This document shows, piece by piece, positions 20,481-28,993 of a DNA stretch of 64,000 bases. Source of the stretch: Sulfuritalea sp. (GTDB lineage Bacteria; Pseudomonadota; Gammaproteobacteria; Burkholderiales; Rhodocyclaceae); assembly GCA_016712985.1 (NCBI GenBank), contig JADJQA010000024.1, positions 1 through 64,000 on the forward strand, written 5' to 3'. The position numbers and the translations under genes are program-made. A model generated the notes under the pieces. The model saw only the letters and a list, made by a program, of their open reading frames with translations, was not told the DNA's origin and ran no database searches. Within the stretch, counting starts at the first letter, position 1; each line of letters starts with the position of its first letter.

Positions 20481-20873
20481 ATGATCGTGCAGAATGCAAA
20501 CCGCCTGAAACCGGATGTGCGCACGGCCGGGCGCGCAGGCGATGCTGCATCCGGTTCCGCCGCTGCATCAAGTGCCGACAAGAGGCGTGGGGTCGCGGTT
20601 GACGTGCCGCCCGCCGCTGACGTCGCCGTTGCCGCGAAGCAAGCGTCTGTCGAGCAGTTGCAAAGGGCAGCGGAAGTCGTCAACAAGGCTCTGCGACAGT
20701 CGAGCCGCAATCTGGAATTCAGGCTCGACGAAAGGACCAACCGCGTCGTGGTCAAGCTGACGGACACGGAAACAGGAGAAGTGATTCGTCAGATTCCTTC
20801 GGATGAGATGCTGGCGATTTCACGCGCCATCGGGGAATTTCAGCAGGGCTTGTTGCTGAGGCAGAAGGCCTAG
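20481..20873 (+). CDS. flaG: FlaG family flagellar protein
   Basis: The 130-residue product has a low-complexity Ala/Val-rich N-terminal half and the conserved FlaG C-terminal half, LEFRLDERTNRVVVKLTDTE followed by GEVIRQIPSDEMLAI. FlaG influences filament length in several bacteria; the exact mechanism is not settled. It lies 190 bp after fliC on the same strand and is closed by a strong hairpin terminator, behind which the group II intron sits. The fliC-flaG order is the common one. The start at 20481 is the only reasonable ATG; AAGGA precedes it at a fitting distance. Confidence 0.88.
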   Translation: MIVQNANRLKPDVRTAGRAGDAASGSAAASSADKRRGVAVDVPPAADVAVAAKQASVEQLQRAAEVVNKALRQSSRNLEFRLDERTNRVVVKLTDTETGEVIRQIPSDEMLAISRAIGEFQQGLLLRQKA

Positions 20874-20909
20874 AACCGGAAGCAAGCCAGCCTTCGGGCA
20901 GGACATCAG

Positions 20910-20940
20910 TGGCAGGCCGCTTCGGTCCTGCCATTTTTTT
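20910..20940 (+). terminator. Rho-independent terminator of flaG
   Basis: TGGCAGG (20910-20916) pairs with CCTGCCA (20927-20933) around a short loop with CTTCGG, followed by a run of seven T. It ends the fliC-flaG unit and is also the landing site of the intron three bases further on. Confidence 0.88.
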
Positions 20941-20943
20941 GTG

Positions 20944-22841
20944 GTGCGCCCGGCAGGGCGCACTCACTTGGAGGTGGAAGTCCTCTACTCGCCCGGCAAG
21001 GGGAAGAGTTAGCCGAACGGCAAGGGTGTTCTGGGCGACTGGAAATCTGGAGGAAGCCGAAGGCAAAGCGCTGGTCTGACGAACAGGAAGCGGATACGAG
21101 GCGGCACGGCGGGGTGAGCAGGCCAATATCTGTGAAGCCCGAAACTTGTACGGAACGCCGTGACGTATATCCGACGGACATAAGCGTGAAGGTGGGTGCG
21201 TCATACCCGGGGAGATCTGCAAGGGTGCCGAGGGGAACCTCCGTGCTACCGGCATCGAGAGGTGTTGGGAGGCTCATGCAGAAGTCAGCAGAGGCCATAG
21301 TAGGGGTCAGCACGAACCGAAGGGCCGAACATTGAAAGCCGCAAGTAGGCGGCGGGACCACACGGACAGTCGATGAAGGCAGAAGATTCGCGGCAAGCGA
21401 ATACCCAGACGGAGGAACCGGCGCGGAACGCTGGCGGGGCCGGCTTGGGCGCCGAGACTGACGTGACGACCCGTCCGCGGACCAAAGCGGAGTGGGAGCA
21501 GGAAAGCGGGTTGATGGACGTCGTGTGTGAGCGCGGCAACCTGAAGCTCGCCTATCAGCGGGTGGTCGAGAACAAAGGCGCTGCCGGAGTCGATGGCATC
21601 GGAATCGCCGAGTTCAAGGATCATCTCAAGCAACACTGGCCGACGATCAAGGCCAAGTTGCTGGCGGGGGAGTACATGCCCCAACCAGTGCGACGGGTGG
21701 ACATACCGAAGCCGCAAGGCGGAACGAGGACACTCGGCATTCCAACGCTGACGGATCGCATGATTCAACAAGCGTTGCATCAGGTGCTCTCGCCGATCTT
21801 CGAGGCTGACTTCTCCGAATCGAGCTACGGCTTCCGACCGGGGAGGAACGCCCATCAAGCAGTCAAGGCGGCCAAGCAGTATGTCGCCGAAGGCCGCAGG
21901 ATCGTGGTGGACATGGACTTGGAGAAGTTCTTTGACCGCGTCAATCACGACCTGTTGATGGAGAAACTCTCGAAGAAGATCGACGATGGGCGAGTGCTTC
22001 GCCTCATTCGGCGGTATCTCGAAGCGGGGATGATGGCAGACGGGATGGTATCCCAACGGACGGAAGGCACGCCGCAAGGCGGGCCCTTGAGTCCGCTGCT
22101 GTCGAACATCCTGCTGACGGAACTGGATCGGGAACTGGAACGCCGAGGCCACGCCTTCTGCCGCTATGCCGACGACTGCAACATCTATGTCCGAAGTCAG
22201 CAGGCAGGAGAGCGGGTCATGGCGAGCATCACCCGGTTTCTGGCGGACACGCTCAAGCTTACGGTCAATGCGGCCAAGAGCGCGGTGGCGCCGCCGTGGA
22301 AGAGGAAGTTTCTGGGCTACAGTTTGACGTGGCACAAGGCCCCGAAGCTGAAGATTGCGCCGACCAGCCTGAAACGGCTGGAAGACAAAATCCGCGAGGT
22401 ACTCCAAGGCGCGAGAGGGCGCAGCCTGGCGACAGTCATCACCGAACTTAACCCGATCCTTCGTGGCTGGATGGCGTATTTCAAGCTGACCGAAACCAAG
22501 AAGGCGCTGGAAGAGCTGGATGGCTGGATCAGGCACAAACTGCGCTGCATTCTGTGGCGCCAGTGGAAACGTCCCTATACTCGCGCCACGAACCTGATGA
22601 AGGCGGGACTGACGGAAGAACGGGCGTTTCGCTCGGCCTTCAATCAACGGGGGCCGTGGTGGAACAGTGGCGCGAGCCACATGCACCAGGCTTTCCCGAA
22701 GTCCTTCTTTGATCGATTAGGTCTGGTGTCGCTGCTCGATACGATGCGACGACTCCAGTGTGTTCAATGAACCGCCGGATGCGGAACCGCACGTCCGGTG
22801 GTGTGGGAGGACGGCGGGGGTGACCCCGCCTCCTACCCGAT
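20944..22841 (+). mobile_element. Group II intron (bacterial class C-like) with maturase gene
   Basis: The 5' end GTGCGCCCGGCAGGGCGC at 20944 matches the GTGYG start of group II introns. After the maturase gene, a domain V-like hairpin (about 22770-22802, AACCGCCGGATGCGG facing CCGCACGTCCGGTGG) and a domain VI-like stem lead to CCTACCCGAT, ending in the expected AY at 22841. Length is about 1.9 kb. Insertion directly after a terminator hairpin and T-run is the hallmark of class C introns. The boundaries are read by eye; pairing of exon and intron binding sites was not tested. Confidence 0.8.
21373..22770 (+). CDS. ltrA: Group II intron reverse transcriptase/maturase
   Basis: The 465-residue protein copies the intron RNA into DNA and helps it splice. 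Reverse transcriptase blocks are in order: RRVDIPKPQGGTRTLGIPTL, SSYGFRPGRNAHQAV, VVDMDLEKFFDRVNHDLLM, TPQGGPLSPLLSNILL and the catalytic YADD in CRYADDCNIYV. A maturase X domain follows, with LRGWMAYFKLTETK, and the end reads GPWWNSGASHMHQAFPKSFF. No zinc-finger HNH endonuclease domain follows, as in class C intron proteins, which use single-stranded or hairpin targets. The start at 21373 is the first ATG of the frame; the upstream 430 bp are intron RNA domains. The frame is intact. Confidence 0.93.
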   Translation: MKAEDSRQANTQTEEPARNAGGAGLGAETDVTTRPRTKAEWEQESGLMDVVCERGNLKLAYQRVVENKGAAGVDGIGIAEFKDHLKQHWPTIKAKLLAGEYMPQPVRRVDIPKPQGGTRTLGIPTLTDRMIQQALHQVLSPIFEADFSESSYGFRPGRNAHQAVKAAKQYVAEGRRIVVDMDLEKFFDRVNHDLLMEKLSKKIDDGRVLRLIRRYLEAGMMADGMVSQRTEGTPQGGPLSPLLSNILLTELDRELERRGHAFCRYADDCNIYVRSQQAGERVMASITRFLADTLKLTVNAAKSAVAPPWKRKFLGYSLTWHKAPKLKIAPTSLKRLEDKIREVLQGARGRSLATVITELNPILRGWMAYFKLTETKKALEELDGWIRHKLRCILWRQWKRPYTRATNLMKAGLTEERAFRSAFNQRGPWWNSGASHMHQAFPKSFFDRLGLVSLLDTMRRLQCVQ

Positions 22842-22879
22842 ACATGAAAATCAGTCAAGCTGGGTTCTGCGCCGGGTGC

Positions 22880-23191
22880 CGACCGCATCGCAGAGCTGCT
22901 TTGTTACCTTTCCAGGAGGCGGATTCCATCCCCTCCAGCGAGGCGCCGGTTCGTCAGTGCTTCCGGTATATCACCAACCGTCCCGGCCAGTTCAATTACC
23001 AGGAGGCCATCGCCGCCAATTTGCCGATCGGTTCCGGCGAGGTCGAAAGCGCTCATCGCTACGTCATCCAGAAACGACTCAAACTTCCCGGCGCCTGGTG
23101 GCTCAAAGACAATGCTCAAGCCATGCTCAACCTTCGAACCGCCCGCGCTAACAATCGCTGGGACTATTATTGGGATGCCTTGGCCGCTTGA
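22880..23191 (+). pseudogene. Transposase C-terminal remnant (ISKra4-like, family tentative)
   Basis: Only the last 100 residues remain. The readable frame from about 22915 gives QCFRYITNRPGQFNYQEAIA, then NLPIGSGEVESAHRYVIQKR and LKLPGAWWLKDNAQAMLNLR, ending at the stop near 23191. The GSGEVESAH motif with a downstream WW and NLR is typical of the C-terminus of a transposase group I associate with ISKra4-like elements. Upstream, GADRIAELL is in another frame, so a frame change near 22912 also disrupts it. The body of the transposase is missing: on the left the intron end is 40 bp away, on the right the sequence runs into the GC-extreme block. No terminal repeats could be identified. Confidence 0.65.
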
Positions 23192-23214
23192 ACCTGGACC
23201 AACAGTTTCAATTG

Positions 23215-24065
23215 CACCCACCTCCGGCCCCCGCCCCGGGGCCCCCCCGGGCGGCCGGGGGCGGGGGCCCGCGGGGCCCACCGCCCGGGGGGGGGGGGCG
23301 GGGGCCGGGGCCCCCGGGCCGCGCCCCGGCCCCGGGGGCGGGGGCCGGCGGCGGCCGCGGTGTTCCCCCCGGGAGCGGCAGGGGCGCGGCCCGCGCCGGG
23401 GGGGGCCCGGCGCCCCGCCCGGGGCGGCCGGCGCCGGGGCGCCCGGGCGGCGAAACCGGCCCAAGCCCGGCGGGGGCGGCGGGGCCCCGCCAGGCCCCCC
23501 GGGCGGGCGGGCGGCGGGCCCCACCCCAGGGGCGGCGGCCCCGGGGGCGGCCCCGCGCCGCCAAAAAGGCGGGGGGCCCCCCCGGGGGGGCGGGGGCGGC
23601 CCAGCAGACCAACGAAAACAGGGGGTTTTCCGCCCGGCCCCCCATCCCCTTTGCCCGCGGGGCGGCCGGGGCGCCGGCAACACCCCGCCGGCGCGGCGCC
23701 AACGGGCGGCCCTTTTGGTCGGGCGGCGGGCGGTACCCTTTCACCCCCCCCCAAAGGCAAACAACCCAAACCCCGGAAGACAAGGCGGGGCCGGTCGGGC
23801 GGCGGGGGCGCCCCCCCCCGCCGGTGTCTCCCCCCCCCCCCGGCCGGGGGGGAACGCGGCACCCGGGGCGGCGCGGCGGGGGCCCCCCCTCCCCCCCCGA
23901 GCGGGCGACAACCCGAGAGAAACACAAAAAAAAACCAACAACCCAAAGGCGGGGCCACCCAACAGCCCACCCCCCCACCCCACCAAGAACCCCCACGGCA
24001 CCAACCCCGCGGCCGCCCCGCCCCCCCCCCAACCCACCCCCCAAAAACCCCACCCCACCGTGCCC
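23215..24065. other. GC-extreme, homopolymer-rich, nearly T-free block, probably an assembly artefact
   Basis: About 850 bp consist mostly of G and C runs (often 5-11 of one base), with long stretches without any T; the last 150 bp turn to C and A. No codon structure, repeat unit or palindrome stands out, and the open frames on both strands give only Pro/Gly/Arg/Ala strings. Flanking sequence is normal on both sides: a transposase remnant on the left, the rpsP promoter on the right. The abrupt change, next to a mobile element where assemblies break, suggests low-quality reads filling a gap. Confidence 0.75.
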
Positions 24066-24081
24066 ATTCGGACGCCATGCC

Positions 24082-24110
24082 TTGTTTTATCCGGTCTCTT
24101 GAAATAGAAT
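24082..24110 (+). promoter_or_regulatory. Sigma-70-type promoter of the rpsP operon
   Basis: TTGTTT at 24082-24087, a 17-bp spacer and TAGAAT at 24105-24110 match the -35 and -10 boxes well. The predicted transcription start near 24117 lies about 25 bp before the rpsP start codon. It begins right after the artefact block, so upstream control sites may be lost. Confidence 0.65.
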
Positions 24111-24141
24111 GGCCGGCTTTCCCGCTTTTCAAGAGAACACC

Positions 24142-24396
24142 ATGGTTGTTATTCGTCTCGCCCGTAGCGGCGCCAAGAAGCGTCCGTTTTTCAATGTGGT
24201 GGTGGCCGATTCTCGCAATCGCCGCGACGGCCGCTTTATCGAGCGCATCGGTTACTACAATCCTGTCGCCGCCGCGAACGAAAATGGTCTGATAGTCAAT
24301 ACCGAGCGCCTCGCGTTCTGGCAAAGCCATGGCGCGCAACTGTCACCGACCGCCGCACGCTTGGTCAAGCAAGCTGCGGTAGCGAAGGCTGCGTAG
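24142..24396 (+). CDS. rpsP: 30S ribosomal protein S16
   Basis: The 84-residue product is a full-length bS16: MVVIRLARSGAKKRPFFNVV, then RNRRDGRFIERIGYYNP and the conserved ERLAFWQSHGAQLSPT. bS16 binds 16S rRNA early in 30S assembly. The ATG at 24142 has AAGAGA upstream. It is the first gene of the conserved rpsP-rimM-trmD-rplS operon, only 5 bp before rimM. The in-frame ATG at 24109 would overlap the promoter and is rejected. Confidence 0.96.
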   Translation: MVVIRLARSGAKKRPFFNVVVADSRNRRDGRFIERIGYYNPVAAANENGLIVNTERLAFWQSHGAQLSPTAARLVKQAAVAKAA

Positions 24397-24401
24397 GCAG
24401 C

Positions 24402-24908
24402 ATGATCGTGTTGGGGCGGATTGTCGCCCCATTCGGCGTGCATGGCTGGTTGCGGGTCCATCCCTTTGGCGATGACCCCGAGGCTTGGTTGAAAATGCCG
24501 CGGTGGTGGCTTGCCGCGGATGTCGATGCTCCGGCGGAAAGCTGGCAGGCGCATGGTCTCGAAACGCTCAAGCTGCACGGCGACGCTGTCGTGGCAAAGC
24601 TTGCCGGCATTGATGATCGGGATGCATCCGAAGCGCTGGGCAACTGCTATATCGGCGCCCCGCGCGAGGGCCTGCCGAGACCCGCGCCGGACGAGTACTA
24701 CTGGGCTGATCTGATCGGTCTGGCGGTGGTGAATATTCAGGGCCAGTCCCTTGGCCGCGTCAAGTCCTTGATCGAGACGGGCGCGAATGAAGTGCTGGTG
24801 GCGGTCGACGGTGAGCATGAAAGACTGCTGCCGTTCGTTGAACATGTGATCAAGGCCGTGGATATTGGGGGCGGAACGATCCGCGTCGATTGGGATGGTG
24901 ACTGGTGA
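24402..24908 (+). CDS. rimM: Ribosome maturation factor RimM
   Basis: RimM helps mature the head of the 30S subunit and binds S19. The 168-residue product has the N-terminal RimM barrel (MIVLGRIVAPFGVHGWLRVH) and the C-terminal PRC barrel (EYYWADLIGLAVVNIQG, then LLPFVEHVIKAVD). The start follows rpsP after 5 bp, and the stop overlaps the trmD GTG start. Length and order are normal. The frame is intact. Confidence 0.95.
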   Translation: MIVLGRIVAPFGVHGWLRVHPFGDDPEAWLKMPRWWLAADVDAPAESWQAHGLETLKLHGDAVVAKLAGIDDRDASEALGNCYIGAPREGLPRPAPDEYYWADLIGLAVVNIQGQSLGRVKSLIETGANEVLVAVDGEHERLLPFVEHVIKAVDIGGGTIRVDWDGDW

Positions 24909-25660
24909 GCTTGCGTTTTGACGTCATTACGCTGTTCCCCGAGATGTTCGTGGCATTGACGGAATCAGGAATTACGCGACGCGCACTGGAGCGCGGGTTG
25001 TGGCAACTGATGTGCTGGAACCCGCGGCAGTGGACACAGGATGTGCATCGAACGGTGGATGACCGTCCCTACGGCGGCGGTCCTGGGATGGTGATGGTGG
25101 CCGCGCCGCTCGAGCAGGCGATAAGTGCGGCAAAGGCGGCGGCAGGAGTAGGCGCTGGCGGTACGGCGAAGGTGATTTGCCTTTCGCCGCAAGGCGCGCG
25201 GATTGACCAGCGCCGCGTTGCGGATCTGGCAGCTAGCGAGGGGGCGATTTTGCTCTGCGGACGCTACGAAGGAATCGATGAGCGCGTGATCGAGCGTTGC
25301 GTGGATGAGGAACTGTCGCTGGGCGATTTTGTTGTTTCTGGCGGCGAGCTGGCGGCGATGGCCTTGATGGATGCCTGCATCAGGCAACTGCCCGGTGCGC
25401 TGAACGATGAGGCCTCGGCGGTAGAGGATTCCTTTGCCGCGGGTCTTCTGGACTGTCCGCACTACACGCGGCCGGAAGTGTATGAAGGATGTGCGGTGCC
25501 GGATGTCTTGTTGTCCGGCAACCACGAAAGAATTCGGCTCTGGCGCTTGAAACAGGCGCTGGGACGGACTTGGCAAAGGCGCCCGGATCTCCTTGAGGCC
25601 AGGGCGCTGAGCCGGGAAGAAGCCGATCTGCTGGCCGAATTCCAGCAGCAAGGCAATTAG
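24905..25660 (+). CDS. trmD: tRNA (guanine-37-N1) methyltransferase TrmD
   Basis: TrmD methylates G37 of tRNAs with S-adenosylmethionine and prevents frameshifting. The 251-residue product has the SPOUT knot motifs VDDRPYGGGPGMVMVAAPLE, CGRYEGIDERV and SLGDFVVSGGELAAMALMD, and the C-terminal domain starting near DCPHYTRPEVYEG. The GTG start at 24905 overlaps the rimM stop, indicating translational coupling, a usual feature of this operon. The frame is intact. Confidence 0.96.
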   Translation: MSLRFDVITLFPEMFVALTESGITRRALERGLWQLMCWNPRQWTQDVHRTVDDRPYGGGPGMVMVAAPLEQAISAAKAAAGVGAGGTAKVICLSPQGARIDQRRVADLAASEGAILLCGRYEGIDERVIERCVDEELSLGDFVVSGGELAAMALMDACIRQLPGALNDEASAVEDSFAAGLLDCPHYTRPEVYEGCAVPDVLLSGNHERIRLWRLKQALGRTWQRRPDLLEARALSREEADLLAEFQQQGN

Positions 25661-25750
25661 AAACGGTGCACATCAGGACGGCGATTCAGTCCTGCTCTGG
25701 GCGCAAGGTTGGCGGTTGTTATCCGCAGCCATAACTTGATGGAGTAATGC

Positions 25751-26113
25751 ATGAACCTGATCCAGCAGCTTGAAAACGAGGAAATCCAGCGTCTGGGCAA
25801 GACCGTGCCCGAGTTCGCGTCGGGTGACACCGTGGTTGTCAATGTGAATGTGGTCGAAGGCGATCGCAAGCGAATCCAGGCCTTCGAAGGCGTGGTCATC
25901 TCCAAGCGCAATCGCGGCCTCAATTCAAACTTCATTGTGCGCAAGATTTCGTCCGGTGAGGGCGTCGAGCGCACCTTCCAGACCTACTCGCCACTGATTG
26001 CGAGCGTTGAGCTGAAGCGGCGCGGTGATGTGCGCCGCGCCAAGTTGTATTACCTGCGGGATCGCTCCGGCAAGTCGGCGCGCATCAAGGAGAAACTCAC
26101 GCGAAAAGCGTAA
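25751..26113 (+). CDS. rplS: 50S ribosomal protein L19
   Basis: The 120-residue product is full-length bL19: MNLIQQLENEEIQRLGKTVP, FASGDTVVVNVNVVEGDRKR, then FEGVVISKRNRGLNSNFIVR and the end LYYLRDRSGKSARIKEKL. bL19 lies at the 30S-50S interface. It closes the rpsP operon 90 bp after trmD; GGAG lies 7 bp before the ATG. A bidirectional hairpin terminator follows. Confidence 0.96.
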   Translation: MNLIQQLENEEIQRLGKTVPEFASGDTVVVNVNVVEGDRKRIQAFEGVVISKRNRGLNSNFIVRKISSGEGVERTFQTYSPLIASVELKRRGDVRRAKLYYLRDRSGKSARIKEKLTRKA

Positions 26114-26188
26114 GTTTTCACTGCAGGCGTTCTGCCGGAGCTGAAACCTGACCCGCAAGGCGTGACTCGACGCCCGCCCGATGTACCG

Positions 26189-26222
26189 AAAAGGGCCGCC
26201 CGAAAAGCCGGGCAGCCCTTTT
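26189..26222. terminator. Bidirectional terminator between rplS and folE2
   Basis: AAAAGGGC-CGCCCG pairs with CGGGC-AGCCCTTTT around AAAAG, giving a T-run on the plus strand for rplS and, read the other way, a T-run for folE2 on the minus strand. Confidence 0.82.
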
Positions 26223-26243
26223 CCATTTGGAAACGCGTGAAAA

Positions 26244-27050
26244 TCAACAACGCTTTTTGTTGTTCTCGATCAGTGCGTAGGCCGAGTGGTTGTGGATCGA
26301 TTCGAAGTTTTCGCTCTCGACCACATAGGCGTCAATGCGTGGATCTGCATTTAACACGCCGGCAACATCACGTACCAAGTCTTCGACGAACTTGGGATTG
26401 TCGTAGGCGCGCTCGGTCACGTATTTTTCGTCCGGGCGCTTCAACAGCCCGTAGAGTTCGCACGAAGCCTGGTTCTCGGCCATGCGGACAATGTCCTCTA
26501 TCCACACCAACTGGTTGGTGGTAGCGGTGATCGTGACGTGCGAGCGCTGGTTGTGCGCGCCACGCTCGGAGATCTTCTTCGAGCACGGGCACAGGCTGGT
26601 GACCGGGACGACAACCTTCAGTGTCTGCTGGTAGCGTCCTCCCTCGACAATCTCGCCAATGAAGGTTACCTCGTAATCCATCAGGCTCTTGACGCCGGAC
26701 ACGGGTGCGGTCTTGTTGATGAAATACGGAAAGCTCATTTCCAGGTGGCCGGTTTCGGCCTCGAGACGAGCCACCATTTCACGCAGCATCGTCTCGAAAC
26801 TCTCGACTGAGATTTCTTCCTCGTGTACGTTGAGAATTTCGACAAAACGCGACATGTGGGTGCCTTTGAAATTGTGTGGTAACCCGCCATACATGTTGAA
26901 GGTGGCGATGGTATGGCGGACGCCCCCGCTCTTGTCCAGTACCCTGAATGGATGCCGGATGTCCTTGATGCCAACTTTGTTGATCGGCAACTGGCGTGAA
27001 TCCTCGCTGTTCTGAACGTCCGCAATCGCGGGTATTTCGGGGGGAGCCAT
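26244..27050 (-). CDS. folE2: GTP cyclohydrolase FolE2 (type IB)
   Basis: FolE2 converts GTP to dihydroneopterin triphosphate, the first step of folate synthesis, using a metal other than obligate zinc. The 268-residue product has the family motifs NMYGGLPHNFKGTHMSRFVE, the catalytic cysteine in TSLCPCSKKISERGAHNQRS and the C-terminal ESIHNHSAYA. ATG at 27050 (MAPPEIPAIADVQ) is chosen because CAGGAA precedes it; an upstream in-frame ATG at 27101 would add 17 poorly conserved residues. The pterin-recycling phhB lies 30 kb away. Confidence 0.93.
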   Translation of the reverse strand: MAPPEIPAIADVQNSEDSRQLPINKVGIKDIRHPFRVLDKSGGVRHTIATFNMYGGLPHNFKGTHMSRFVEILNVHEEEISVESFETMLREMVARLEAETGHLEMSFPYFINKTAPVSGVKSLMDYEVTFIGEIVEGGRYQQTLKVVVPVTSLCPCSKKISERGAHNQRSHVTITATTNQLVWIEDIVRMAENQASCELYGLLKRPDEKYVTERAYDNPKFVEDLVRDVAGVLNADPRIDAYVVESENFESIHNHSAYALIENNKKRC

Positions 27051-27130
27051 GGGATTCCTGCAATTCATGTCATTTCTCGGTGGCTGGAAAAAGTTTTGCA
27101 CCGCACTATACCATTATCCGACTGTTTTAC

Positions 27131-28993
27131 TCAGCTATTGTTTCCGGCGGCAAGTTTCTCGGTCACGCTGCGTACGATGCCGGCGTCGTCAAGGCCGACT
27201 TCCGCCAGCAGCAAGGCCGAATCGCCATGATCAATGAAGCGGTCCGGCAGGCCAAGGCGCAACAGCGCGGTGCGCAGGCCGGAGGATTCCAGTTCCCGCG
27301 CGACCTCGGAACCCGCGCCGCCTATCAGGGCATTTTCCTCGATGGTCACCAGCAGGTCATGGCTTGCCGCGAGTTGGCGGACCAGTTCGGCGTCCAAGGG
27401 CTTGACGAAGCGCATGTTGGCGACCGTGGCGTTAAGCGCTTCCGCTGCCTTGAGCGCGGGCGTCAGCATGGCGCCGAACGCTAGGAGGGCCACTTGCTTG
27501 CCTTGCCGCCGCAGTTCGCCCCTGCCCGTTGGCAAGACCTCCAGCCCCGGCTCCATCGCGGCTCCAGGACCGCTGCCGCGCGGGTAGCGCACGGCGCTGG
27601 GGCCGTTGATGGTCAGGCCGGTGGAGAGCATTTTGCGGCATTCGTTCTCATCGCTCGGCGTCATCACCACCATGTTGGGAATGCAGGTCAGGTAGGACAG
27701 GTCAAACGCGCCGTTGTGGGTTGCGCCGTCGGCGCCGACCAGTCCGCCTCGGTCTATCGCGAACACTACCGGCAGATTCTGCAAGGCGATGTCATGAATC
27801 AACTGGTCATAGCCCCGCTGCAGAAATGTCGAGTAGATGGCGACCACCGGCTTCATGCCTTCGCATGCCAGGCCGCCGGCAAAGGTGACCGCGTGCTGCT
27901 CGGCGATGCCGACATCAAAAAATCGTTCTGGAAATTCTTGCGCAAAGCGCACCATGCCAGAGCCTTCGCGCATCGCCGGGGTGATGCCGATCAGACGGGA
28001 ATCGGCCCGAGCCTGATCGCACAGCCAGTCGCCGAACACCTGGGTGTAGGTCAGCCGGCCGGATCCCGTGCCCAGCTCGATGCCGTTGGCGGCGTCAAAC
28101 TTGCCGACGCCGTGGTAGAGGATCGGATCCGCCTCGGCAAGCTTGTAGCCCTGGCCCTTTCTCGTGATCACATGGAGGAATTGCGGGCCTTTCAGCTTGC
28201 GCAGATTCTGCAGCGTGGGAATCAACGCATCAAGGTCATGGCCATCGATGGGGCCGAGATAATTGAAGCCAAACTCCTCGAACAGGGTGCCCGGCGAGAT
28301 CATGCCCTTTACATGTTCTTCGACCCGGTTGGCGAACTCCAGGACATTGGGTAGCGAGGCCAGCACCTTTTCGCCGGCGCGGCGCGCGGCGTTGAAGGTG
28401 CCACCCGACAGCAGACGCGCCAGATACTTGTTCAGCGCGCCCACCGGCGGCGAGATCGACATGTCATTGTCGTTGAGGATGACCAGCAGGTTGGCGTCGA
28501 TCACGCCGGCGTTGTTGAGCGCCTCGAACGCCTGGCCGGCCGACATCGCTCCGTCGCCGATGATCGCCGCGACCCGTCGTTCCTCGCCTTTGTTGCGGGC
28601 CGCGACGGCCATGCCCAGCGCCGCAGATATCGAGGTGGATGAGTGGCCGACGCCGAAGGTGTCGTACACGCTCTCTATGCGGCGCGGAAAACCGGAAACG
28701 CCGTCCTTCATGCGCAGGCGTTCCATCCCAGTGCGTCGGCCGGTTAGTGCCTTGTGCGGATAGGTTTGATGGCCCACGTCCCAAACCAGGCGATCCTCGG
28801 GCGTGTCGAACACATAATGCAGCGCGACGGTCAGCTCGACCGTGCCGAGGTTGGAGGACAGATGCCCGCCGGTTTTTGATACCGATTCGAGCAGGAAGGC
28901 TCGCAGTTCGTCCGCCACCTGGGGCAACTGGTCGCGTTGCAGGGCACGCAGCTCTGCCGGAGAATTGATGCCGTCGAGCAGGGAAGGGCTCAT
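27131..28993 (-). CDS. dxs: 1-deoxy-D-xylulose-5-phosphate synthase
   Basis: DXS joins pyruvate and glyceraldehyde 3-phosphate with thiamine diphosphate as cofactor, the first step of the MEP isoprenoid route. The 620-residue product shows the cofactor motif GDGAMSAGQAFEALNNAG with the downstream NDNDMSISPPVGA, the transketolase middle domain with DVGIAEQHAVTFAGGLA, and the C-terminal domain with NALIGGAGSEVA. Length is normal. The start overlaps the ispA stop (ATGA), so the two isoprenoid genes are coupled. The frame is intact across 1.9 kb. Confidence 0.96.
   Translation of the reverse strand: MSPSLLDGINSPAELRALQRDQLPQVADELRAFLLESVSKTGGHLSSNLGTVELTVALHYVFDTPEDRLVWDVGHQTYPHKALTGRRTGMERLRMKDGVSGFPRRIESVYDTFGVGHSSTSISAALGMAVAARNKGEERRVAAIIGDGAMSAGQAFEALNNAGVIDANLLVILNDNDMSISPPVGALNKYLARLLSGGTFNAARRAGEKVLASLPNVLEFANRVEEHVKGMISPGTLFEEFGFNYLGPIDGHDLDALIPTLQNLRKLKGPQFLHVITRKGQGYKLAEADPILYHGVGKFDAANGIELGTGSGRLTYTQVFGDWLCDQARADSRLIGITPAMREGSGMVRFAQEFPERFFDVGIAEQHAVTFAGGLACEGMKPVVAIYSTFLQRGYDQLIHDIALQNLPVVFAIDRGGLVGADGATHNGAFDLSYLTCIPNMVVMTPSDENECRKMLSTGLTINGPSAVRYPRGSGPGAAMEPGLEVLPTGRGELRRQGKQVALLAFGAMLTPALKAAEALNATVANMRFVKPLDAELVRQLAASHDLLVTIEENALIGGAGSEVARELESSGLRTALLRLGLPDRFIDHGDSALLLAEVGLDDAGIVRSVTEKLAAGNNS

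Noticed and set aside
23112..24339. Open frames of 250-390 codons in the GC-extreme block
   Set aside because: They are only Pro/Gly/Ala/Arg strings from homopolymer runs, exist in five frames at once and show no motif.
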